Assembly: GCA_036365455.1 (NCBI GenBank)
Contig: JAWQUS010000032.1
Span: forward strand, 11,319,501 to 11,383,500
Origin: Macrosoma leucophasiata
Lineage: Eukaryota > Arthropoda > Insecta > Lepidoptera > Hedylidae
Direction of reading: 5' to 3'
Length of the DNA: 64,000 bases
Under the pieces are notes generated by a model. It was given only the letters and a program-made list of their open reading frames with translations. It did not search any database and was not told the DNA's origin. Shown here in pieces: positions 9,901 to 21,900 of this stretch (positions within the stretch are counted from its first letter, which is position 1; each line of letters opens with the position of its first letter). The position numbers and the translations under genes are program-made.

Positions 9901-12900
9901 AGCCTCGATGTGCCATATTTCTTGATGAATAGGTACTGTATATACTCCTACTTTGACTCAATTTTTTTATTTTTCGTTTTCTATATAGTGTGAGACATCG
10001 TTGGATAGGTCTTTCTAAAATGTTAGAGGTGTGCTAACATAATTTTTCGATTCAGTTAACTGTTCGTGACTTATTAAGCTTTAAAGGGCCAATTTTCGTT
10101 AGAGTCAAGTGTCCCCTCCCCCTACCGACTAAACGGTTGTTGTTAGAAATTCAAACGTTACGGCAATAGTAGCCATATATAATGAAGTTTTTACTGGTGG
10201 TAGAGCTCCAGTGACGGAGCTCGCGGGCGTAGGCACCACCGCATTACCTGATTTACTTGCCGCTAAATGGTAGTGTTCAGCACTATCGTGTTCCGGTCAG
10301 GTGGTAATGTACGGCCCTGTAATTTCCGGCACAGAGGCATAACACCTTAGGCCTCAGGAGTGGTAACGCATTTGCATTTTGACCTTGGTCTTTGTGTGGG
10401 TGTCTATAGGCTGCAGTCATCACTTAACATCAATGTGAACTGCATGCTTGTTTGCCACTTCAATTACATAAAAAAAAAAAAAAAATGAAATTAAAAGGAA
10501 AACTATCACACCTAAGTTGGCTTTACAAGTTTGCAAGTAATAGTCGACCAAATGTATTTTACTCCAAAGTTTCGCAAAACTCCATAGAAATTCCGTAATA
10601 GATGGCGCCAAGCGTCATTTATATCGCGCTCTATTGTCTATGCCTCGAAATTATACACATTTGGTTCATAAGTTTTAACAAAGTTCACTTCGATCACAAA
10701 ATTTACCAGTTTGTTTTTATGGTAATTTTTAGTAAATTGCGTAAATTCTGTCGCGTAATTGAGGAGGTGGCAAGAGTGGTGTCTGTTGGTTTGGTATTAG
10801 AAGTATTATATTATAACTAAGAAGCGCACTAGCGGACACATCTATTCTGTCAACGAAATTCAACGAATTCGATTCGCACTTGGCTGATGTAAAACCTAAT
10901 TAATAACGATGACGGACCCTATACTGCGCGTTGCCCGACACGCACTTGACCGGTTTATTATTATTATTATTTATTCGTAGATTGCTGTACATTTTATGAC
11001 CATCATATTCATAATCCATCAATATTAGTTATAATATTCAGACTTTAGACATCACTACACTACATTATTAGAAACATACTAAAATAGATTCCGCTATCAA
11101 GCATGGAATTTTTCCACTGATCTTATCAACACTTTTAAGTACGTACCTACCCAGTAATCAAAACGAGTGGGTGATATTTGGGTAGATATTTACCTTATAT
11201 CAACGGTATTATTTATGTTATGAAAGCAGCAAGCAAACATGTCTGTTTATCGGCCGGTTCTAATATTTATTTATTTAAAACTTTAATGTACATTTAGGTA
11301 CATTCATAATAATAATAATGGCAACCCATCATAAGTCCCACTGCTGGGCACGAGTCTCTCCCCTTTTTTGGGGGGAGGCCCGGAGCTTACTCCACCACGC
11401 TGCTCCAACGCGGATTGGTGGAGGTGGGTGGGTTAGTGGCCAACCCGCTGTCGGATGTTTTCAAACCGCCCATAAGGCCTCCGACAAGGTTTAACGACTG
11501 CTATCTATCGATAGCAACCGGGACCGACGGCTTAACATGCCCTCCGAAGCACACAAGTTTTATATTATTTCGCATTAACACATGCTTGCTTGTTTATTGC
11601 ATTGCTTTATGGTAGCAGCAGCGCCATCTAACAACAATTATTAAGGGTAAAAGCGACTTCTTTACGATATTCAATAAACTGAAAAGTCTATTATATCGGT
11701 TGCCTAACTAGCATAGTTGGTAATAGATGGCGCTGCTGCTACCATAAAAGCAATGCAATAGATGTGAAGGAAAGATTTGACAAATCGGGCAGGGCTTCAG
11801 TAGCTCAATCGGAAGAGCGGCTGGACTAGATTCCCAGTAGGTCGCGAGTTCGAGTCTCGCCTGAAGTCAAATTTTTCTTTCCATTTTTCTTTAAAAATAA
11901 AATATACTATATCTAGTTAATAGATAAATATTTGAATAGTCTAATTATATATAATTTTTATTATGTCCCGCTTCTGACAAGAGAATCCCTCTTATTTCAT
12001 TCAAACAATTTAGAAAGCCCGACTTGGCAAAAAAAAACTAGCTACCCTGTTGTCTGGTCACACAGTCACCATATGTCACTTTCACATAATCACATAGTAG
12101 TAGGAGAGATAGTGAACCCTCCGAGTAACGTAAGCCCTGTAAGGCTAGAAATTTTAGAAGGCATGAATCATAACATGATAATTACAAGAACCATCGCCTG
12201 GCAAGGATCAACCCTGCACGTCATCAACGCCGATATTTCTGAAAATGTAAAAAAAAAAATTGTCGCTATTAGCTTGAATTTTTTATGATTATGATTTTGT
12301 TCATTCCTTAGTGAAGTTTGAAAAAAAAAAGAGGCGTTTCCGATGAACACAAGTGCGTGCCAAGCACAGATCACCGTGCCAAGCGAACCGAAAGGTGTGC
12401 TGTATAATAAATATATTTGAACGCGATTCTGACTAGCATACGATTAAATAAATAAAAATCGGTCAAGTGCAAGTCGGATTCGCGCACGAACACTTCGTGC
12501 GTACAAAAAAAAAAGAAAATACCTGTAAAGTTTTGATCTTGTAGTGGATAGATTCGAAACTATCACGCCAAATGGTATTCCACGTTTTTGTTATCATTAG
12601 GTTTTTAAATTTGCTACCATACGGGGGCATTGTATGGTAGCAAACTTAAAGACGTAATCACCACAAAATCTAAATCAATCCTTAAATTTCTGATTCCCAG
12701 ATTGACGGAGCAACAGGCGAGCGAGAGACGTGTGGTTCGGTCTTGGAACGTACCATCAAATGTGCCATCACTTTCAAGAAGTTGGGCTTGAAACGAAACG
12801 ATGTCATAGTCCTGATGGCATCAAATTGCCTCAACCTTTGTATACCAATGTACGCGAGCTTTTGTATAGGAGTCGCTGCGGCGGGTGTTGACAGGACGTT

Positions 12901-15900
12901 AAAAACAAGTAAGCGCAGGCACCACCGCGTTACCTAATCTGTCTGCCGCCAATAGTGTTCAGCACTATCGTGTCCCGGTTATTTTGCAATGTATGGCCAC
13001 GGTAATGTTATCTACAGTAATGTCTTCATACAAACAGACGGCGCGCGAGTTACCTACGCATCTCGGAGTTCGGTACACACTCGTACTAGCACGGTACACA
13101 ACAGGGTGATGTGATACTAATGGCAGGGAATATGTAATAATACTACGTCTAATGGTGAGATTTCCAGACCGCACTACGACTTTACTTTGAGCAAAGTATG
13201 CTTAGAACTGTCAGTAAAGTATGAGCTTTGACAGTTCTTAGCATACTTTGCTCAAAAGTAAAGTCGTAGTCGCTGTGAATCTGACCCTTAGATTAGACAT
13301 AGATGTAGAAAACATGTCTCAAAAGTTGATTACATAATTTCAGGCGAACTTCAAGAAACATTTAGTTATATGAAACCAAAAATCATTTTTTGTCAAAGCA
13401 CTAAATCTTCAGATGTTAACGCTGCAGTGGCAAATCTTGGATTAGAAGCAAAGGTAGTCACATTCGATATATCTGAAGACGCTGAAAGCTTTACAGACCT
13501 ACTGAACGAACACGGGAATGAAGAATCAGTTGAAGATTACAGGTAAAAGTGTATTATGTTGGGTCTGGGTGTTCTGACTCTTCCGCCATCAGTGGCGGGG
13601 TCACGGAAACGCTATCCCACACATGCGCGACCCCACGGGCGGCTGCTCGTTTTCGAGCCCTCCACGGAGCCCTTCGGCTCCAACCAATGCTAGTAGCGTG
13701 CGGAATACCTGCATGCCAACTAGCCCGAAGCCTCTCTATTCGGACAAAGGACATACCTTAGTCCAACGCCTTTAGGTCCCTGTCCCGACCACTCACAACA
13801 CCAGGCGTTCCATACCGTCCGAGTGGAAGGATCCATGGGCATAGAGTTCGTCCTCGAAGGAGCAAGAGTGTCAAAGGAGTTTCACATGGATGAAGGAATG
13901 ATGAATGACCTTCCTACTACCTTAGTCTGTTTTCTAAATATAAATTAAAGTACATAAAATAGCTTCTTAAAATTTGGTGATGATATTGAAAACAATGTGT
14001 TATGTGAACTCGCAACAGTTATTATTTTAAGGCCAGAAGATTTTGATCCTACTGACACTAATGCTTTGCTGCTGTCCACGAGCGGAACATCTGGAAAACC
14101 TAAGAGTACTGAATCCACTCATTACAATATAATGATTGGATTTCAAAGCATTTGGTAAGTTGATTTTGATTGGATTGTATTCTTTGATCGGCCTTTGGGT
14201 GATTGAGAATGTACCTATTGGTGGTGTCATACACGCGATTGAAATCCGCAAATATAGTTTTTACAGTGTGAAGCTCGCAAAAATCTTCGAAATCGTTATC
14301 TATATATCTATATCTATATACTTATAATAAAACAGTAAAATCTCCGTGTCTGTACATTGTATATATTTACGAAAAACTAATTGGGGGCGATGTTAAAATA
14401 GTATTAGAACACTTTTCAATCATTTTTAATTTTTTTGTCTGTCTGTTTGTCGGTTTGTCTGTTTGTCTGGAGGGTATCCATAGGCTGCCGTCATCTCTTA
14501 ACACCAATGTGAACTGCATGCTTGTTTGCCACTTCCAAAACATAAAAAAATGCTATATGGATATGGTGACTTCCCAAGGCCGTTTAATAGCTAAAAACAG
14601 GACTAAAAAAGTTAATACTTCTTGTGCTAATTGTCCTGATGAACCCACCCTATCTATGTGTTGAATGTTTCACTAAAGTCCATTAACTGTAACGTTTGAA
14701 ATTTTTTTTTATAAGTTATGTTAAATTTATTTAAAAAGTTCTACTGATACGGGTATAACTATGTCTTTTTTATTATTTAATACAGTTGCATTTATCTAGT
14801 GTACGTGTGTTTACTTTATTATAAACCCAAAAGACTCCATCAGTGATTCACATTTTCAAGTGCGATTTTTTCTAAGTCAAAACCCCTCTTTAGAAAAACC
14901 AAGCTATGTAAGTTGAACTAGAGGGCCGCGCGGGTCACTGTGTAAGTGAATTATATCGATACTGTTGTCTGTTGGCGCAATAGAGAGTTTTGAACACAGA
15001 CCTGTCGCGCGGTCAGCATTGTCAGACGCGGCTTGAATGGAAAGCTTCAATGTCGCTCAACATTGTCCCCCAAGGCTCGAACGGAAAAAGTACTTTTTAT
15101 GCATGGCAGCTAACGTGTCAATAGGAAAGTGTCGTAAGGTTTGATACCTTTGTACGTATTTTTACTCTTTTGTGTCCGGAAATATATTCCTGCATTATTT
15201 TCTCTATTTCCTTCAGTCAGAGCTTATGACTGAACTCAGCAGGATTCCCATATGTCGCCCTTCACTTGCTTCGCTTGCAAAAAAACTTATAGTTTTAATT
15301 TAATGCTATTTTAAAAGTTGTTCGCTTATAATGCTAAAGCGACATTGGCATCTTAGGTATGTTTGGTGCTGTACTGCCTTCACGCAGACGACGTTGCGGG
15401 CAGCAGCTAGTGGTTAAATATTTTTTATCAATCGAAAGAAGATATTAAATATGAAATCACAGTCTTATGGTGAGATTCACAAGTATGCTTAGAACCGTCA
15501 GAAATGTATGGGTTTTGACAGTTCGAAGCGTACTTTGCTCGAAAGTAAAGTCGTAGTGCGGTCTGTGTACCTCGCCCTCAGAACGTAATTAATACCACCA
15601 TTAGTACAAACACGAAGCATTTGGATCACATAAGTTTTATAGTCGAACAAATATTATTCGCAATTTATTTTATATATGTACTACTTACCAGTTCCAGACT
15701 CATTTTTCCTTTTCAATTTTTAATTTAAGGACAATGGCTGCCTCGTGTTTAGTTATGTCACCAATACAGTGGTTATCGGCTGTTGTTTTTTATGTTTTTT
15801 CACCAATTCTAAAGACGACCAGAATTCAGTCTTCACTGGAGATGACTAAGGATCATGTTTATTATTTGATAAATACATATAAGGTATGAGGTATTAAGCC

Positions 15901-18900
15901 ATACAAACCTTAGTAGGTACCTACTTTAGTTTTAGCTTGTTTCTCTTTGGTCTTTGTCCAACTGTGCGCGAGTTGACCAATTATCTGTCTTAGATAGATA
16001 TTAGGTAAGTAGGTTTAATTGAAACATAAATTTCATCGTTTATGTAGTACCAGACCATATTTAAAAAATATATATAAATCAGTAGGTATCAAATGTTAGC
16101 CTGCACAGAATTGCAACAACATGGTATGGATATTATGTACAAAGTTATTTCAAATTGTAGATATATTGAAATGTTATAATTTACATATTATAAACGTAAC
16201 TTCACGCCTGTAATCCCCGAAGGAGTAGGTAAATGCATGCATTCAAGAATGCATGCAAACACCTACGATTAGCCGGTTACGTTTTTGGTCCATGTAACAG
16301 GTGGCGAGCCTGTTGACAACTCCGGGCACATTACTAAACTTCGAGGTACTGGGAAATTTACAGAAAATGTAAAAATCCCAATTAAACCAGAAATAAAGGA
16401 CTTTACACCATTATCTCTGATAACCCCCTACCCGGGAATCGAACCCAGGACCTCAGCGTAGTAGTAGTGGCCTGCTACCACTAGGCTACCGACCGAGGCA
16501 GTAAAGTTTTGAAATAAATTGGCTGTTGCAGACGGAGAGGTAGATGGACAGATAGACGCTCAAGTGATTAAAAATAATAGTTTCTATAATGACAAGTATT
16601 CATTTCTTTCCTTTTGAGGTACAAAATGCAGTAATGATATGTAGGTATCTTACAATTCATATTTCAGCCAGCCATAACGATTTGCAGTCCAACTTTCATG
16701 ACAGAACTGACGAAACCTGGCGACTGTGCGAATTGTGACTTCTCTTGCTTCAGTAGAGTTTATCTCGGAGGTAGTGCTGTTTCACAAAAAGTCATTGATA
16801 ATCTGCAGGTAAGAGAAAACGTTAAAGTGGGTCCTGAGCCCGTGAATTTGCGTCATAATTGCGAATCAGTTTAAACCCTGTAATAATGTTTTTGTGATAC
16901 ATTTTTATTTATGCTGACAAGTTAAGCGTGAGCATTTTCTAAATTTATCAGGTAATTACGATTAAATCCATCGCAATAATCCACAAGAATAGACAGCTGG
17001 TTTATTCGGTTTCTCAAAGGTTTAGCACTAGCGTTCGTTTAGTAAGAGCCCGATTGCTACGCTTACTGTGAAAAGTGGAACTTGGCTAGCACTAATCGAA
17101 CGTCAGGCGTTTCTTTCAATTCACTTGAAAACTTGTCGGGATGGCAAGTATTATCATATTATCCTGTAATGTCCGGCACAGAGGCATAACACCTAATGTC
17201 TCAGGAGTGGCAGCGCATCTGCATTTTGACCTCTGGTCATTGTGTGGTTGTCTATAGGCTGCAGTTATCACTTAACATCAATGTGAACTGCATACATGTT
17301 TGCCACTTTTATTGCATAAAAAAATTAAAAAATATATCGCTACCTGACTGCACCTAACGTAGTTATATTTCGACCTTGTAATTTTTAATTGTTTCGTTAG
17401 ATTCTTATGTAGGTACATTGTTTAGAATGGCAAGTTGTTACTACACGTTTGCTACCACTTTAGTTTGCAAACGCTTAACACGTTGCCTGCGTTGTCATTT
17501 TCCAAGAGCTCGAATCTAACCTTTGCTGTGGTGCTTAAAAGATCTGATTAGCACCCGAAATAAAAAAAATGAAAAAAAAAATATAGAGTTGACTTTTATT
17601 GTAATTGTACGATTATGAATTGTTATACTTTTCGCCGGCTTAACATGCAGTTCAGGCGTACCTTTAGACAAAAAGTAAATATTATGAATAAAATAATTGA
17701 TATTGATCGTAACTAAATAGCAACTAATTAAAATTAGCAACATTAGCATGCTTTAACGAAAAAGGTCTTGCTTAAATTGTTCCCACTTAATAATACGTTG
17801 TTTGATTACATTGCACACCTTATGTGATGATTTTTGGAGCATGAAAAAAAACTCAAACACCAATTTTCGCGGAAATCGTAACATCAATTTACAGAAACCT
17901 ATTAAATAGATTTATTTAAATAAAAACTCGTCTACAGTATAGCATTATATGTATATGTAAAGAAAAAGAAGAAACCAAGAAAAGCAATCACATATAAAGT
18001 TAATTTAGGTTGGTACCTCACTAAATCGTCAATGTTAGTTGAGTAAAAAATCTTAAATATGTCTTGCGACACACTGTAATAAACTGATAAACTGAGTTTT
18101 TTCAAACAGGCATTGGCTCCGGATGCTTTCGTACACAATATATATGGTATGAGTGAAACAAACTCGTTAATCTTATTCAACCTTACCGGTGAAACGGACT
18201 CCTGTGGTAAAGAAATACCCTTCTTCAAATTTAGGGTAAGAATAGTTTTTTTTAAGTTTAATGGAATATAAATACTAATGCATGCATAAATAAAATCTAT
18301 CTAAGGCTTTTCGTTTATCATTTGCTGACCCGCGAATTATGTACGTACCTACCTCCAGAAGAGATTTTTAAATATTTGCTTACTTAATTTTATTTAAATA
18401 TTTTTTCAAACCATGGAAACCTTCTCCTGACATTATCAAACACACAAAAAATCAAAGTAAGCGTTGAAACTTCGACTCCAAGTAGTCATTCTTATCTGTG
18501 AATATCACCATTCCCACCTCTAGGAAAGGTATATTTTTTGCAAAAACTTCAACTTTTTTGTTTAATTATTATTTGTCAATAAAGGTATTATGTACGTATG
18601 TAAATATGGTTTTCATTCACCTGTGGATAAAGATAATAAATGGTTATGTCAATACTTATGTATACTTACTTACTTACTATACTATACTTATACTTATTAT
18701 CCAAAAAAAACGGCTATCCGAACACCCATGTCCCCGTAATTAGTTCGGACTTTAATCGAGGCCATCGACGCTCTGGTGTACTTTGTTTCAGTGTTACTCT
18801 TCTGCCCAATTATTTATTCCCAGACAGAGACCAGGCACCTATATGGCCATTTCTTGAGCTATTTAAAAAAAATCTATAGATTTTCAAGAATTGTTTAATA

Positions 18901-21900
18901 TTTTACAGCTGGTCGATCCAAACACAGGAGAAGATATAAATGTACCAAACAAGTCCGGAGAACTGTGGGTAAAAGGACCTACCGTTTGTAAGGTAAGTTA
19001 TTTGAAAATGAATGGCACAATTCGGATTGGCAATTGTAGTTAGGTGGGTGTGAGAAATAAAATATTCTATTTAAAGAAATCACCGGATTCAGAACAGATT
19101 TTTCTGCAAATGCTTTGATTTTTATAAAAAGTAAACTACCAAAACAACTAAAAACAATATCATGCACATCAACTTAGCCACGGATCATCACATGATCAAA
19201 TACATAGTTAGGTAACGATTCTGCACAGAGCCAGAGAATATCTAATAATAGATACTACGACAAGGCATACCGACACACATTCATTTTGATATACCATTAG
19301 GTACATTCATTTATTATGTATTCTTATTGTTATGTGATAACCTTAATATTTTAATTATAAATGTAATGTATAAGTATTTTAATTAATATGTATATTGTAA
19401 GAAAAATCTTTATTTTATATTTATTAGTTTTTTATATTTATGTATTTTATTTTTCTGTAGGCACTTGAAATTTTAGATTTTTTTTTGACATCCGTGAACC
19501 CCTCATCTGGTTCCAATTGAAAATCAGCGTCAGGCGTTACGCCTGACTTCTATGCTGAATTGGAGACCATTTTGGCGCAGCCGTGCGACACATAATTACT
19601 AATATACCTAAGTAGGTAATTACTTTGTTTTTATTTTCTGTCTCATTTTTTTTTCTTTGTGTACCTACTATTATTATTGTTTGTGGTGTTTCTGTTTTAA
19701 AATTAATTGTTTGTATTTTTCAACCTGTATTGTCTTTGTGTGTTTCTCGACTAAGCGCCAAATAAACGCCTTTCTTCTATTTAGGTATACATATAGATTA
19801 GATGTATAAGAAGTAGGTATATTACATTTTCATAACAAATTACAGGGATACTACAATAACCCTGAAATGACTTCCGAGATGTTATCCGAGGACGGATGGT
19901 TGAAAACAGGAGACATGTTTTACAGGGATGAACATAGGAACTATTACTTTGCAGACCGTCTAAAGTTGCTGCTGAAATATCGAAACCATCAGGTAATTTA
20001 ATTATTCCTAAGTATCTGCATTTTTAGGAAGAATCATCATTTATCATAGGTACACTAATATTTTTACTGGTGGTAGAGTGCCAGTGATGGAGCTCGCGGG
20101 CGTAGGCACCACCGCATTACTTAAATACTTGTCTCTAAATGGTACCTAGTGTTCAGCACTATCGTGTTCTGGTCAGGTGGTAATATACGGCCCTGTAATT
20201 GCCGGCACAGAGGCCTTAACACCTTAGGCCTCAGGAGTAGTAACGTATCTGAATTTTGACCTCTGGTCTTTGTGTGGGCTGCAATCATCACTTCAATGTG
20301 AACCGCACGCTTGTTTGATCCTTTCATTACATACCCTTTCTTTTTACTGGTGAAAGATCTCCAGTGACGGAGCTCGCGGGTGTAGGCACCACCGCATTAC
20401 CTAACGACGAAGAATGATGACATGATTATTTATTCGTTTAGTAACAAATGTTAGGAGATGTTAGTAACAATATTCTTTACTCCTATTTTAGTATTTTATG
20501 CCATTTCGATATGTTAACTAAAACTTTCCGCAGATATCTCCAGCAGAAATAGAAGAGTTGATACTGAAACACCCTAGCGTTCTCCATGTCGCCGTGACCA
20601 GTATTCCTGACTTCGAGTGTGGAGACTTACCAGTTGCCTGCGTAGTCCCTCATGATGGAAAACATGTTACTGCTCAGGAGATCAAAAATTTGGTTAAAGG
20701 TATTTCATTTTATGAATGGCGGCGGGACGTCCCCACCGCCCACAGCTAGAGGAGTTTTTTTTTCCAACTAGTGCAGTCAGTTAATCGAACAATGGTGATC
20801 AAATCGTTCGAATATGTATACCTATAGTAACGTGGGATGGGCAGCAGCGTCCTGCAGTAAAACTGCCACTGTGATCGCAAATCCGCATGCCAAACGTGGC
20901 GATTAAAGCAGTTTTTCACAATGTGTCCAACTTCTTTTGGATGTAGTGGTGGTGATGATGATTTTATTTTAAGTCACTATCAAACCGGACCATGATACGG
21001 GCGTCATTACATGGCAAAACTGTAAGAGTTCCTTGTTTGCTACGGAACCCTAATAACTATATTTTTGACTTCGATATCGAAGGTAGATCACGCTCCAAGC
21101 ATTTTTTTTTTTTAAATATTCAATGTACAGTTTTCACTTTCTTACGATTTTGATATGTGTATAGTACTTATATAATTTCAAGAAACGCACTCAGCGCTAT
21201 CGGAAAACTATGAAAAAAGTTGGATCTGAGAAAAAGTCTATCTATAGTCTTGTGCGTAGGTATCCGGTGAACAATTTTGACGTTTTCGATAAGTATCGAG
21301 AACGTCAAAATTTCGTGTTCAAAATTTGGTATCGTTATTTTGGTTTATTGGTTTTTTTATTATTATTATGGCATCGCTATTATGCATATTGCCCGTGTCA
21401 AGTAAAACGGTATTTCGTATTCGTTATAAGCAGCATAAAAGTCAGAGTCAGTCAGTCAATTCATCAGTCCGTCAGTCAGCGTCACAGTCAGTAATTCGAG
21501 TAAAGCGATGGCTACTTTGAGATTAGTACGACTCTCGAACAGCTGTAAAACAACAGGGCGCCGGGTGATGACGGAATCACTGCTGAACTCCTCAAAGCGG
21601 GCGAAAGGCCAGTATTAGAAGCTCTTCAGTTGATGTTCAATTCCGTCATATCCGAGGGCAAAACGCCACAGGCGTGGCACAGAAGTGTGGTGGTACTGTT
21701 CTTTAAAAAGGGTGACAATACCTTTCTAAAGAACTATAGGCCCGTCGCACTTCTAATTCACGTGTATAAGCTGTTTTCGAGAGTGATTACGAACCGTCTA
21801 TCTCGCAGACTCGACGACTTCCAGCCTCCCGAACAAGCCGGGTTCCGTAAAGGTTTTAGAACCATAGACCACATACACACGCTGCGACAGGTTAAACAGA

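Noticed and set aside
13549..13761. Mirror frames of about 70 codons on both strands
   Set aside because: Same GC-rich insertion read both ways; no motif and no splice link.
16430..16501. A tRNA gene on the minus strand
   Set aside because: A and B boxes are present, but the sequence recurs four times with the same 230-base body, so it is a SINE head.
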